Origin: Ceriagrion tenellum
Lineage: Eukaryota > Arthropoda > Insecta > Odonata > Coenagrionidae
Assembly: GCA_963169105.1 (NCBI GenBank)
Contig: OY720636.1
Location: 137,259,747 to 137,323,746 of the forward strand
Direction of reading: 5' to 3'
Length of the DNA stretch: 64,000 bases
The position numbers and the translations under genes were made by a program. Below the pieces are notes generated by a model. That model did no database searches. It saw nothing but the letters and a program-made list of their open reading frames with translations, and was not told the origin of the DNA. This document shows, piece after piece, positions 1 to 12,741 of this stretch (position 1 is the first letter of the stretch; each line of letters starts with the position of its first letter).

Positions 1-232
1 TTCAGTGAGTACGTCAAGAGCAAATGAGTATGACCTCAAAAGCCAACTTCCATGCTTTTCACCTAATGCTTGATTCTAAATCTGCCGAGTAGTGATAACA
101 CCATAATTCGCATGTTCCCTGCATGACTCTTGTGTCATGTTCTCATAGTAACATAATGGATTACTTTATTAGTTTCTGTAGCATTTATAGTACACTGGTA
201 ATGTGGTACTTGTTGGAGGAAGTTATTTTCTT
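1..232 (+). repeat. dispersed repeat, copy 1 (partner at 28661-29099)
   Basis: This stretch is closely similar, in the same orientation, to 28661-29099. Both begin with the same run around 'cagtgagtacgtcaagagc' and both end at 'ggaggaagttattttctt'. The partner carries about 200 extra bases (about 28713-28917) in the middle. The two copies part company after about position 232. The window edge cuts this copy on the left, so its true start is unknown. No coding potential is visible. Confidence 0.8.
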
Positions 233-440
233 TCCCATTCCGATGGGGCCTGGCTCGAATGCATGGGTGAGGATAGCGATTTGAAAATGAGTCCAAGAAA
301 ACTGGTCTCCAGCTCAATGAAATTGCGATGTTTGCTGATAGTTGAAGTACGCCCGATTTTTCGCGTTACCGAAAGATGCTTTTTTTTATCCCGATTTTAT
401 ATATCTATCAGCCGAAGCCAATTACTAGATATGTAATATC

Positions 441-557
441 TGGACGAACACACACAACCATGCCCAGGGAGGTGTAAATATCCTACCCAGGCGGGGCTCG
501 AACCCGCGACCTTTGGATTGGCATGCGAGGACTTTACCCCGACGCCACCGAGGCCAA
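441..557 (-). repeat. tRNA-derived SINE
   Basis: Read on the minus strand, this has a tRNA-like head with an A-box-like stretch (about 547-537, tggcgtcgggg) and a perfect B box (504-494, ggttcgagccc). It is followed by a short tRNA-unrelated tail ending in a GT-rich run near 441. The head lacks a credible anticodon arm and acceptor stem, so this is a SINE and not a working tRNA gene. Short direct repeats of about 23 bp lie next to it at about 567-611. Confidence 0.75.
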
Positions 558-652
558 CGTAAATCCTTATTTCTATAAGTACCTAAAATGTTATCTCTAT
601 AAGTACCTAAATGTAGAATAAAATGTAGCAAAACGCTGAAAATCTCCTTCAG

Positions 653-898
653 CATAAATTATCCTTCTGTCCTATCTCTCTTCCATTTGCTTTAACATGT
701 TCCCATTTATTTGCATAATTTCTGTCCCATAGTCCCAACACCACCTCCTCCTTGCATAGGTGCCAAATAGTCGGGCATAAATTATCCTTCCGTCCTATCT
801 CTCTTCCATTTCCTTTACCATGTTCCCATTTATATTCATAATTTCTGTCCCATAGTCCCAACACCACCTCCTCCTTGCATAGGTGCTAAATAGTCGGG
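653..898. repeat. two-copy tandem repeat, 123-bp unit
   Basis: Unit 1 is 653-775 and unit 2 is 776-898. Both start 'cataaattatccttc' and end 'aatagtcggg', with a handful of substitutions and no net indel. The unit is C/T-rich on the plus strand. An open frame runs through it on the minus strand only because the unit length is a multiple of three (41 codons). Nothing in the translation resembles a known domain. Confidence 0.9.
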
Positions 899-3800
899 TG
901 AAGGAGAGTTAGAAATATCACGTTCGCGTTGTTTTCATCCTGTTCATTTTTCAATGCGACATCGGTATCGGGATACCTTTCGCACTTTATTTTCAAATTT
1001 CGGCCAGACCGTTACCATTTCTCGCCCCCTCGCAGTGTAGAAACTTCGTCAAACCTTTCAAAATAATATGGAACCGAGGCCGTGTCCATATGACTTTGAG
1101 TGTGCCAGGAGATGGTCGTGCGATCAGCCCAGGAGTGTGACGCACGATAACCTGAGCATACTCAAGGGCATTAGTTCATTCAAGCTTCGCGCGAAGCTCG
1201 TCGCTCGATACGAGTTCACTAGTGCGATGTCCTGGTGATGAGAAGATTGACGTGTGTTAATAATGAGGCATTGGCTATGTGTAGTGAGTGTGTTGCTTTC
1301 TAGTTTCAGATTTTTCAATTTTACGTGCTCAGATTTATTTTTTGCATGGGGAAGGATTGCATTATGCATATCGATGTAGCAAAATATCCGTGCGGAGCCT
1401 CGATTCGCTTACAGGAATACGGGGTATTCCTTTTATACAAAGAAAAGGTTTGAGCAGTTTCCCGTCATCAACAATGCCTAGTAGTGTGTGTGCTGCGGTG
1501 TGTGCGGAACGAAGTGTCTTTATATTTAAGTGTGTTCGTGTAATATTTTGAGTGCGCCCAACAGTTACGAATGATGTGCAAAATCCCAAGGGTTCCGGCA
1601 AACTTCAGTGCTCCTGGGCTTCTTTCGCGCGCCGTTAGACTACATAATCCCGTTTGCCGCCTCAAGGTTGTGTGGCAGTGTAGTCCGGAGTGATTGAAAA
1701 TCAACAAATAATGAATGCAATATCATATAAATTTCAGGTATGTAATTATGCTAACCAGTGATTGTTATATCTACGGGGAGTGTTTTATCAAGCGCTCTTG
1801 TTTAGGGTCAGGATGATGTTAGTAATCGTAAGTCATAACTTAAGTATGTGACTACATTTCATTTTAGGTGCAGATGGACAAAAAGTTTAACGAAACAAAA
1901 GTTTTGACAAACGAAGGTACTTGAACTATTCGGGTGTTCACCACGTTGCTTGCTTCCGCTGACAACACTCCACATTCATCTGCAAAATCCCGCTAAGAAG
2001 GCAGAAGAATTTGTTGACAGCAGAAACAACCAATGCAGTGAGCACAAAAAAATGCTAGTCATTATATAAAAATCGCGGAAACCTACAATTGAATAACGGA
2101 GAAATATTTTGGTGGATTGCTCTGTCAGTCGGTATTTTTTGTGTATTTGTGTCTCTGTCGGTATATTTTGTGCTCGTTATCCATCTGAGGGGAGTAATGA
2201 ATTCTTGTACTTTTCCCGGTCCTGTTGTATCACTTACGATGCTCTTCTTCATTGGATTACTCTACCCCTCAGTCGAAATTCTCGCCACTGACTGCGCGCG
2301 ATGATAAGGTATTTATAGTACAAAGTTTTTCAGGTTATTTTCACTGATTTTCAAAGTTCAACTGACGTAGCGAGGGAGTAAAATATTAGCCTCAGAGAGT
2401 ACCCCAAACTCGAGTGATCTAAAGTATTCTGCTAATCAGAGTCTTACGTAAAACCTCATAATTTATAGCCTCTTCAGTCTAATCTTGCTTATGGCTGTTT
2501 AACATTTTCTATTCCATTGATTTTAATGGCGTGTTGCTTTCGTCTGCTTTCGTGATCTAAATCTTTCTGACACAAAAATCAAATGCATGCTCTAAATGTA
2601 ACTGAAGAAAGATTATCGATTCTCTTTAACTTCTCCGCAGGTGATCTAAATTATAACGAGTAGTAATACCAGTCCAGTCTATTTGTTTGAAAGCTAGTAC
2701 TGACTAATATTTTTATTATTTTTCTTTAAATGTCGGCATATTATTATCTTAACATTTCCACCACATAAATTACTGCATTCAAGAAGTTATTACATGAGTG
2801 GAACAGCGAAGAAATATTTTCTCATTGCTCGCGTTCAAACGATGGATACACCATATTAGTGGTAGATGCACAGGCAGAATAGATAAAAGATAAAATATAT
2901 AGAATAGATAAAAAATAGATTTTTTATGCTGCTGATAGATTAGCACAATCATTAAATTTATCCTTCAATAAATATTTAGCATATTTGAGCATTTTATTGG
3001 AATTTTCCAAATTTTATTTTGATAGGTTCTCTCTTCTGATTTTTCCACGAGAGTCAATTTATCCTTACACTCAAAAGCTACCATTACATTCCTCATGTTA
3101 TCTTTTTATTTTTCACACCATTCAAGCTTAAATCATCTTGGCACTTCCTTCAGAAAGTACTTGTAAAACGTGTGACTCCGGTTTTATTTAGTCTTTTGTA
3201 AAGTATATTACGACTGATTTGGAATAAAAAGCACTGGATTGACACCGAAAATCTCTATTTTATCATGTTAAAAAAGTGCGATTACCCTGACATCAGATCA
3301 AGCATTCATCATACTTTAAGATTGGAAACCACCAGCCGTGGTGTATTTAGTACGACTACGAAAATAACGGGCAGTGATCTTCTTATGACAACGTTAGGAA
3401 AAGTTTTCGTTTATTACTAGACTAACACCGCATTAAAAGAACTGGGTTGAGAAACAATTTAAATAGCAATACTGCATACTTTCGATAGCATTTAAAATAT
3501 TAAAGTCATTAAATTTTTGACCGAAGAACATTATAATAAACCAAAATACATATAGAATAAGATTATTTGACAAACATTAATGAAAGAAATGACGATGACT
3601 TATATCAGCTGCTGTTAGCAACGTGATCTAAGATTATAAGAAGATGCAAAAGTTTTTGGTTGGAAAAATCCGAGTTCATGCACTATATAACAAATGTTTC
3701 GTATATTAGTTTCGCACTTCGTTCGTCAGTCATGACACGCACGGTACAATTTATTTGTGAGTATATTGGATAAATAGCTAATTTAAGTCTTGAACAAGGC

Positions 3801-4525
3801 TTCCTTAGATTTTGTATCCTTATTTCATAATAATAATTCACTCGAATGTTTTCGGAATTACTTCTTTCATAATATCTTTCCAGGACAACTTTTGTTTCCT
3901 ACCTCGTAGAATATTGACAATGGTTCGAGTCCTATCTAGGTTACACTGCTAAGAACATAGGTATTTGCGGTGCTATGGATTTGTGTGTAAGATAAAGTTT
4001 TATTAAAAGGTCCTAAGGGCTAAAATAAATAAAAACGAATGACGATGACTATTCGCGTGATTAAGCCAGAATTCATCGGGGCTAGGGTTTATAGATGCGG
4101 CGAACATGTGATTAATTTTGAGGGGAGCGAACCTATGCACAGTTGTTACACCAAACGCAGTATATTTTCAGTGGTAGAGCATTATATCCAATCTTTATAG
4201 TAATTTCGTATTTGCAGGTAGTTTCATAATCCCTGTCGGGAACGCGAATAGTAATGAATGGGGTACTAACATACACCCTAGTTCGACGCCAAGCGCCATT
4301 GTAAATACACCGGAACTTTTTCCTCCTATTGATACATCCTTTCATCCTAATCCGCCAGAATATCGTGGGTCACTTCATCATGACCTCTCATTTCACATGA
4401 CCTCTTTAAATAATAGTTTGTCCCGTTGAAGATTTTGGAATATTTTCTTAAAATCCAAAGATAATGTGTATATACACTCGGATATACGATTTTATGAAAA
4501 GCGTATCAATTGGTAGAATTGTCCA
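899..4525. other. no recognised gene; AT-rich intergenic DNA
   Basis: No open frame over about 90 codons and no transposon domain was recognised here. The only local structures noted are a 16-bp perfect palindrome at 1183-1198 (agcttcgcgcgaagct) and a GT-rich stretch around 1480-1560. Parts of 1080-1700 are more GC-rich than the surroundings and could belong to an unrecognised repeat or 5' exon, but no decisive signal was found. Confidence 0.5.
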
Positions 4526-4709
4526 AATTTGGTTTTTCAATTTCAGGAATTAACAAATTTTGTAAGAGTTCAGGTCCTGATGATGTCGACTATTCGAGGA
4601 AACCGGTCGCATAATAAATATTCTGAGTAAAACTTACAAAGTTTGTTAATTCCTGAACATGGAGAAGTTTTACAAAGTTAAGGCTGAAACTACTGAATTT
4701 GGTTTTTCA
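4526..4709 (+). mobile_element. short Penelope-like/hammerhead insertion with 14-bp target duplication
   Basis: A 156-bp insertion (4540-4695) is flanked by perfect 14-bp direct repeats, aatttggtttttca, at 4526-4539 and 4696-4709. Inside, a 25-nt arm at 4542-4566 pairs with 4633-4657 with one mismatch, making a long hairpin. In its apex lie hammerhead-like core boxes: CTGATGA at 4577-4583, a possible 4-bp helix, GAAA at 4599-4602, a minimal stem III, and GTC at 4606-4608. Short hammerheads with tiny stem III are known from Penelope-like retroelements, so I infer a PLE-derived or retrozyme-like copy. Stem I next to the core is poorly paired (about 1 bp before a large internal loop), so activity is doubtful. 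Confidence 0.65.
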
Positions 4710-4921
4710 TGGTGGAAATAACGGATGTACGCCAGTTTCCAACATTCCCTGAAGCAAGAAAAAGGTTGTTAGCTATTTCTCAGGTGTTTTTAGTTTATTA
4801 CCTTCAATTGTTGACTTATGCAAGGAAACATACTTTTAGAAACAGAGCTACGCGGAGAATTAGCTCATGGAGCACTTTAAGCAGTTATCTCATCCCGACC
4901 AGGGGTTGACGGACCTTTACT

Positions 4922-5030
4922 TCTACATCTACGTAATACACCGCGAGTCGCCGCATGGGGGTGTGGCAGGGGATGTTAGGTCACCAGCCCTGTGAAGGTG
5001 AAAGTTTTCAGGAGATAAAAGGGTGACATT
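4922..5030 (+). repeat. fragment of the TACATCTAC-type repeat (LINE 3' tail or SINE)
   Basis: The stretch begins 'tacatctacgtaataca' and continues with a G-rich run containing 'gtgtggcaggg'. The same kind of sequence recurs at about 8485, 12300, 13340-13520, 18315-18500, 31430 and 44993. Only the first 100 bases or so are present here. It lies just past the 3' end of the minus-strand LINE at 5235-7950 but in the opposite orientation. Confidence 0.55.
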
Positions 5031-5234
5031 TGTTATTGAAGTGTATTTATTGGAGCTAAATTTTTATTGTGGTCGCTTACTGTTAGCGGAAAGAACAAGT
5101 TTTTGTACCTATTTGTTCGGCAGTGTATCTCTCTTATTTTATCGCATCTGTCAGGCCTAGAGATGTAGTGAGGAGTCGTGATAATATTGTGTGTCGCTCT
5201 GAAAAACATCAGTTCTGAATTTATCAAGCAAACT

Positions 5235-7950
5235 AAGCCTAGCGTGTAGCCTCCGAGTCTCTCGGGACTCCCGCCTCAACCCTCTAAAAGCTGTGAGTCA
5301 CTATGCGTACGCTCGTAGCAGTTTTTAACGAAGCTGCTGCTTTCCTTTGTATTTTATTAATTTTTTTGGTTAAATCTATTTGACCAGGGTCCCAAATGCT
5401 CACGGCGTATTCGCGGTGTGGCATCACCAGAGCGAAGTAGCGTCTCTCTTTTACTTTTTCATCCGAGGACCTTCCTGTTTAACAAAACCTTGTTTCTTTA
5501 ATGCTGCGCCACATATGTTCTTTATGTGTAGTCCCCACGATACATCAGATGTTAAGGTAATTCCAAGATATTTGGCAGTATCTGAAATTTTATGTTTACT
5601 CCACCCACAGTATAGGCATGGCCTTTTTGTGAAGACTTTTGCTGGAAGTGAACTGGTGCATTGGCCGATATTTAATTCTAACCCCCCACTTCTGGCACCA
5701 CGAATGAACGTTGTTAAGGTCCGATGACAGAGCTTCAAAGTCCGCGTCTTCGCTCATTTCACGGTAAATAACTGTATCGTCTATAAATAATCTTAATTTA
5801 CTGCTAACTCTAGAACTTCGGTCATTAATATAAATGAGGAATAAAAAAGGGCCGATCACACTTCTTTGAGGATCGCCGGATGTGAATTCGACCATATCAG
5901 AGCTAAAACCATCAATAACTACTTTTTGTTTTCGATCACTGAGAAAGTCTCTAATCCAACTCACTATTTTTCTATTAACTCCGCATTATTACACTTAATA
6001 TATGAGTTTTTTGTGAGGAACCTTGTCGAATGCCTTATTGAAATCAAGGAATATCGCGTCGACTTGCTTAATCGATTCACCTGTTTTTAGAGTATCATTA
6101 AAGATGAGCGCAAGTTATGTTTCGCAGGACCTACCCTTACGGAAGCCGTGCTGACTGCTATGTAAGAAGTTACGATTATCCAGGAATGTCATAATAGTAC
6201 CAACGACAATGTGTTCGAGGATCTTGCATAAAAGTGATGTTAGCGATATAGGCCGGTAATTTCCTGGGTTACTTCTATTTCCTTTTCTGAATATCGGAGT
6301 GACATTGGCTATTTTCCAGTCTTGGGGCACCTTGCCTTCGGATAATGATTTTTCAAATATAATTTCTAAGAATGGTTTAATCTGTGGCGCTAACTCCTTC
6401 AGCACGCGTGTAGGTATTCCTTCTGGACCTGGGGAATTGTTACTTTTAATCTAACGCCGTTGTTTAACTATTCCATCACGTTGAATTGTTATGCCAGCCA
6501 TCGGCTCGTTAAAGTCAGGAATGTTTAACTTGTGAATTGTATCATCCTTAGTGAATACACTTTCGAAGTAGTGGTTTAATAAATTGGCTTTGTCGATATT
6601 GTTGGTGACCACTTTGCCGTTCGTATCCAGTAAAGACTCCACTGTCGAAGATTAGCCTTGCAGATCTCTCACGTAAGACCAGAATGCCGTAGGGTTTTCA
6701 TCTAATAATTCACCGAGGATTTTTTTCTTGAAGTTTTGCGTAGCACGAATTATTTTCTTCGTTTTTGAATGTTGAACAACGTATATTTCTCTCGCAGCAA
6801 GCTCCGTTGTTTTCTTACTTAACTTAATAGAAATATTACATAGATTGTGTAATTGCCTTTGTATCCTGCGCTCCCACCTTACTTCGTGGTTATACCAACG
6901 AGGTTCTTTACTCTCCCGTTAGAATTTGTATGGAATATATTCATCGATTCCATTATGTAGTATTTACAAAAAATATTTCCATGATTCTTCGGTGCTCTCG
7001 TTTTTCATTGTGGCTACGAATTTCGTGAATGGAGCTTCTAACGTCTCTCCCAATTTTACGTATTCGAATTTTTCAAATAAGGAGACTTTACGTTTGGTTT
7101 TTACAGTGGAATCCACTGTTGTTTTCAAAGTCGTAAAAATTACTTTATGATCACTTATACCTTCGAGGATATCGACGTGTTTAACCATTGTAGTGTGACT
7201 AACAGCTAAAAGGTCTAATATTTTATTATCTTTCTTAGGTTCGTTTACTATTTGAGTAAGTGAGTGGCGTGAAAGTGTATTTAGTAAGGCCTTGCTTATA
7301 TCACGCTTCCTTTTACTGGTTCAACGCTATTGGTATTCTAAGTTATAGCCGGGAGGTTGATATCCCCACCGATAATTATCACGCATTGATTATCTTTCGA
7401 GGTGAAAGATGTTAATTGAGTTTATAATTTGTACAAAACGTCGATTTTGGAATCTGGTGGCCTGTAAAATGAGCATATATGCATATATGCGTATTTCTTT
7501 TGATTTGTTGCTTAATGGTACACCAAACGTTCTCTATTCCAATGTCGTTTAATATGTGTGCGGTTCAATTCAAATAAGATTTCATTGCTTTGAATACTCC
7601 GCCGCCAGTACTATCTGGTCTATCACGTCTATGGATTTTATATCCTGTCGGAAAAACTTCGCTATCGTTTTTATTCCCTGCAAGCCAGCTCTCTGTTCCA
7701 ATTACTGTCTGCGTTTTCAAATGTATGTTCAACTTCGGCACGTTTGTTCTTTACGATACGGAAATTTAATGTTAATAAATTTATATCGTATTTAGCTTGG
7801 ATGTCGGCTCGAGTTTTTCGGTATTTCTGTGTGCTATCTTTTTTGTTGCATTTGAATCTGATTGCGTCACTATCCACCCGCAATCTATAGTTTTTATAAC
7901 AATATTGATTAATACAGTAAATCTTCATTTTGGAAAACTCTACGATACGG
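5235..7950 (-). pseudogene. CR1/Jockey-like non-LTR retrotransposon, dead copy
   Basis: On the minus strand, frameshifted segments line up in the order of a LINE ORF2. The endonuclease start is near 7790 (INLLTLNFRIVKNK). It is followed by a TESWL box and SEVFPTGYKIHRRDR near 7690, the SFYRPPDSKIDVLY segment near 7460, a GGDINLP box near 7345 and GISDHKVIF near 7160. The reverse transcriptase is at about 6660-5600: WKIANVTPIF, NYRPISLTS, SQHGFRKGRSC, then GPFLFLIYIND, with FIDD in place of the catalytic FADD near 5770. The C-terminal segment runs to about 5240 (YAVSIWDP, KINKIQRKAA). Multiple stops and shifts separate the pieces and the active-site box is altered, so it cannot encode a working enzyme. 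The 5' end is unclear. Confidence 0.88.
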
Positions 7951-8274
7951 AAAAAACTGCCAGGGTTAGTATTAATTTTATATCTGATGCACACGCAATT
8001 TACCGAGTGCCAGCATGATGCTTAATAGTTCCAATAATTTCCACTTACTCTTAAAAACGGTATTAATAAGAGTTTATCGATATTCAAGTATATAACATAA
8101 TGATTGAGCGTTATAAGAAAGGGACTTCTCCAAAATTCCTAAAAAACGTTCCTCTTAATGATGGTGCTCCAGATGAGATCTTCGTCTTCACCATCCTCAT
8201 TCACAAATCATTTGGTTCCGGAATTTCAATAATGACGCGCTATCAAAAGGTGTTGTTCCTCCTGTAATATGGAA

Positions 8275-8715
8275 CATTTTTTCTGTACTCTACACCTCAT
8301 GGCTGAGTGACTTATTCTACATGTAGCTATTCTACTTTCAAATAACTAATCAGGAACAAGACTTCGTAAACCGTCCGCATGGGTTATACACGATATTTCT
8401 CCGTGAATCTTGGATTTAAAGACGCATGATATAAGTAATTGAACGAAGTAAGAGGAGTTATACGCACATTAAATTTACGCTAAATACATCTACATACTAC
8501 CCTGCGAACCGCCTACCACCTCAACACCGAATGATTTATTCTACATGTAGCAATTTCAGTATCAAATAGCTATTAGGAAGCAAAAACCTCTTCAAATGTC
8601 CGTATGGGTTATATTGGATAATTTCTCGTGAATCTTGGACACAAAGACATAAGTAACAAAACGAAGTTAGACGAGTTATACGAACATTTTATTTATGCAA
8701 AATACTCGAATCATT
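8275..8715. repeat. two-copy tandem repeat, about 224-bp unit
   Basis: Two diverged units share ttattctacatgtagc (8312 and 8536), a 'gtccg.atgggttata' segment, a 'gtgaatcttgga' segment and 'gagttatacg.acatt'. The offset is about 224 bp. The junction contains 'tacatctacatactaccctg', the same kind of tail seen next to LINEs elsewhere in the window. I infer two truncated LINE 3' ends or a local tandem duplication of one. Confidence 0.7.
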
Positions 8716-10565
8716 CAGATCGATAACATGTTTAGGAGAAGGAAGACGGATAATTACGGGAAGAGCAAAAAGTGGTACTACATTCCCATCTTTAATCATA
8801 AGGGTTGACATCGAGAAAACTCATCGGGTGGTAAACTACGATACGGACAAGGAAAGGAATGAACAAGGAATCCATAGTTTTGTGTTAAGAAAATACAACA
8901 TTATAGTACAGTCAGTAAAGGCTGTGCTTACGTGTATGTATGATGATTATGAATGAACAACTAGTAATAGTGTAATATGTTCTATTATTCGATCCTCGAC
9001 TTGCTGTTGGGCAGTACAGACCTATGAGTATCATTTATTGGCCTGTAACACACAAGCAGTGGGGAGAATTATCAAATTCTTTCTCATAACTCGGCCGGGC
9101 TAACGTAGCACACATCCTTCATAAATGCCCATTACTGGAGCATCCAACCCTGTTTCATTCATGAACCAAATAGTTCTAACCCTATTAATCTGCTATCTAC
9201 TGGTCATGTTTAGCTGCTGTGTAATATTGGAGTTAGAACACGTCTTTAAATTGCGGTTTTTGCTTTCCTAGGCAAACACCCATTCTTACGTGTGCAGCAC
9301 ACATTTTCCCTGGGACTTTCCTACCGATATTCCGACCTTTTTTATTATCATTATTGATCCTTCCTTATTTCGCAAACAATCGGCCAATACACAAAAAACC
9401 GTCTGCGTGTTCAAATATATCCTCATTTACATATATTATATAATAATTCTAATCATTATCCTTATCATTATCAACTACTTATATGTTTCACGCATTATTC
9501 CACTTATCCATTTCGGTGTTCCGGAAATAGTTACGAAGAAATATCATGTAACTCCATTAAAATGACAGAGAGCAACACCGCTCATGTGCGCTCAATAAAA
9601 CTCGCACGTATATATATCCATCCGATGTTATCTCATCTCTATTTATATTACACCAATATTATCCCGAAACGCATCTCTCTGACATTTATCCTTAATAATT
9701 TTGAAAAGCCTTGGAGATATAATGCATCTCCCCTTTGCGCCAAGTTAAATACGAAACTAATCATGTTAGACTCACACTAGTTATGCCATCGGTCTAGGAC
9801 ACTTGCATGCCGTTTGTAATAGCTCGTTCACTCCACATTCTCTCAAAAACTTCCATAACCAATTTTCATTCACACTTCCTGTCTCTAGCTTTTATTACTA
9901 CGCTAAATACAAAAAAGCCCCATACTCTCCATTTTGGAAGTATATATTATTCCCTGTCAATGGCTGAAGTATGAAAAGCTGTTCACTACATTCACTACAA
10001 TTCTCACCCCGCATAACAAACCTACAGTTCTGTCAACATTATTTATCTAGGATATATAGATGTTTGTTTTACTGAACAATTTTCCCGGAGTGGACAATAA
10101 ACAAATTGCTCCTTCAATCGACATTATATAATAACGGTCAACCAAACCATCACTTTCCACAGAGGAATCATTCCAAAGAGCTTTTAAACACGAATAATTA
10201 AACTCACAATAGTCACTTATGGCTATTTACAGCGACCCAGAAGGTCAGTACCCTGTATTAATTCATAGAGTTGGGTTGCGGACAACCCAACATGACAGTC
10301 AAGAAACCTTACCGATACGATACAGGCAAGATTAGAATATTTAAGGCGGGTGGAATATTTCTCGAAGTATACTAGCGATTATGGACAAAACTAGAGACCA
10401 GCAGAGCACCAACGCCGCCTATATTATATTCAAAATCACCGGTAACAGACGAAAAATAGTTGAGGAGTGCAACATGACTCAATCAAGTCGTTCCCGTGTA
10501 GGATGATATTGACAGCTAACTATATCATGGCGCGGGAAATATTGCCTGATGACATTCAATAATTT
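8716..10565. other. no recognised gene; AT-rich intergenic DNA
   Basis: No domain was recognised. 9410-9490 is a TA/TCAT-rich low-complexity stretch. A roughly 48-bp segment at about 10524-10571 (gcctgatgacattcaataat) recurs as a near copy at about 10868-10916 inside the left arm of the giant inverted repeat. No such extra copy is present beyond the right arm. Confidence 0.5.
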
Positions 10566-11139
10566 AATCACTGACTTGACTCCTCTCCGAAACACGAATT
10601 TTACTACCTTTATTTTTATTTATTTGGCCTGCCTAATCGAGTAATTAAGATTACGTTCAAATAAGTTTGAAGTCATCCTAGCTCTTATAAAAACACGAGT
10701 TGTAAAGAGAAATAAAGAGAAGTATTGCGCTAAAGGAAACAAGCATAGATAAAATTAAGAAGCACCTACAAAAGAAAGTACTAGAACCCTCAAAAAGTCA
10801 ACCATAACACCAAGTTATCCATAATATTTATTTAAAATAAACAGTAACAGATGTCAACCGCTACCGGTCTCATGGATTGGGAAATGTTGCCTGATGACAT
10901 TCGATAATTTAATTAGAAAATAGTTTATTATAAAAGTCCTGTCCGAGAATAATGCGATATCGCTTAGAAATGAAACTTAACTGTTAAACGTTCGGCAAAA
11001 TGCTACCGCAGACGAATTCGTATTTAAGTTATACCTTGGGCGAAAAACAGAAACAACGTTTAGAAATGAAACTTAACTGTTTAACAAGATGAACAGATGA
11101 CCACAACGGTTATTCTGTGGATTGCTGGCCAAAGCCGAG

Positions 11140-11700
11140 CTAAGGCGGGTTCGCGTGTGAGTGTTCCTACCTACCGACCTATCCCCACCCCCCAACCTCG
11201 TGTACCTATTGGACCGCTTTCCCGCAGGAGAGCGGAGAACAACCCTCTCTGCCCCAGCGTGTGAGAATCTGGGTCTCAGTTAGCCAGACCACGCCATTGT
11301 CTGTGTGGGACGGGGTTCTGATTTGGTCCCTGGCCTCGCCTAAGAGTGCAAAGGCGGTGCAATGGCCAGGGGTGTAAAGTGGGACCCAAAGCCAGGCCAA
11401 CGAGTGCGTCGGGGGCGGCTAAGGGATCTTTCGTGTACCAGCCGAAGTCTTCTCGACCCCCGGTCCCCCGACCGGAAGCCATTCTCTCCAGGCCGGAACC
11501 GCGGACCTTGATTCCCCGGGCGGGGAGGTCCCTTCGGGAAATTGGGTGCGTAAGATAGGCTACCGTGGGTCGGGCCGCTCAAACGTTCCAAATCCCTGTC
11601 CCTATCACGTCGTCCATGAACCTGAAAAGAACAGTCATCACGTCGGTGTCCTATCAGCATCTGACGGTCGCATCGACATTGCCGTCCTTATATAGGTAGA
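11140..11700 (-). other. GC-rich transcript-like region downstream of the left-arm promoter
   Basis: This is the mirror image of 20137-20697 and is described there. On the minus strand it would be transcribed outward, towards lower coordinates, from the TATA box at 11687-11694. It holds overlapping open frames of 64-106 codons rich in Arg, Pro and Gly. They have no recognised domain and are identical in the other arm, so arm comparison gives no evidence for or against coding. Confidence 0.4.
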
Positions 11701-11810
11701 TAGATGACGTCACTGAACCGCGAGTGGGGGCGCAGGTGTGGGGGTTGGGGCGGAGGTGTGGGGGTGGGGGCGGAGGTGTGGGGGTGGGGGCGACTTGATC
11801 TTGTATCGTC
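11687..11810 (-). promoter_or_regulatory. outward promoter, left arm (TATA, CRE, GC-rich repeats, CCAAT)
   Basis: This is the mirror of the right-arm promoter. It has a TATATAAG box at 11694-11687 (minus strand), a perfect CRE palindrome TGACGTCA at 11705-11712, a 20-bp C-rich minisatellite in about three units at about 11721-11791, and a CCAAT box at about 11810-11814. The order and spacing are those of an RNA polymerase II promoter pointing to lower coordinates. Confidence 0.5.
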
Positions 11811-12741
11811 CAATCAGGGAGAAGCGTTTCCAAAACTTCCTTATATGGTGATCTTCCTCATCGCTAGGTACTAAAGACCTCTTCCCGCGCAACTAATTAT
11901 TAATTAATTAGCATTTAATTTACAAATTGTTATTACGTTTATCTCTAATTAAATGCCATGTGATCGTCTCTTTACTTTTTAAAACTGTAATTGCAAATAA
12001 TTCGATCTACATATCTATGACTCTCAATTACGGTATGTTTATCTGTTAACGACATATCTACATAGTAGAATCAAGTCATGAGTAAAATTACGTTTTTGTC
12101 TGATTATCAACAGTATTTCTATCCATATTCTCGCAGAACAATTATTTTAATTCGTTGCGCACATATTAACATTATTTTATTCTAAATGAATAGTCCTGGT
12201 TCGTTTAGAGACAGTCTTTTCAAAGTTAATTGCTTACGGGTTTTAGTGCTTGTATATATGTTTGATCACCGCATAAATTTAGCATGTATTCTTCGATAAA
12301 TCTACATCTACTAAATACCGTTCAAGCCAAGCCACTACGATGCGTAGACCGGGATGATTAATAGCAGGCATTCAGCAATCATTACTGCTCCAATAAACCT
12401 TTGCACCCTCCACCAGCCACTAAGTGCAGCCCACAAGCATGCCGTAAGTAGTCACGATAACAGTGAGCGATCAGAACAGAAACTAGGAGATAAATACGTA
12501 GACGAACGTATCGTCCAATCAGGAAGGGGCGTTTCCCAAACTTCCTTATATGGTGATCTTCCTGATCGCTAGCTACCAAAGGCTTCTTCCCGCGCGTCAA
12601 ATTATAATTTAGTTAGCATTTAATTTACAAATTATTATTACGTTTATCTCTAATTAAATGCCCTGTGATCGTATCTTGACTTTTTAAAGCTTTAATTGCA
12701 AATAGTTTGATCTACATATATATGACTCTCGATTACGTCGT
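11806..12741 (-). repeat. duplicated regulatory block inside left arm (about 230 bp x 2, spaced about 705 bp)
   Basis: Copies lie at about 11806-12034 and 12510-12741, in the same orientation. Each has a CCAAT box, a perfect CArg-type motif CCATATAAGG, and an E2F-like ttcccgcgc. Next comes a short inverted repeat (gcatttaatt ... aattaaatgc), then a conserved tail ending near 'atgactctc.attacg'. The copies differ by scattered substitutions. The 475 bp between them includes a TACATCTAC-type repeat (about 12297-12510). The arrangement resembles terminal direct repeats of a small element such as a TRIM, but no primer-binding site was identified. Confidence 0.6.

Noticed and set aside
441..557. 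tRNA gene on the minus strand
   Set aside because: Good B box, but no paired acceptor stem or plausible anticodon loop, and a SINE-type tail follows.
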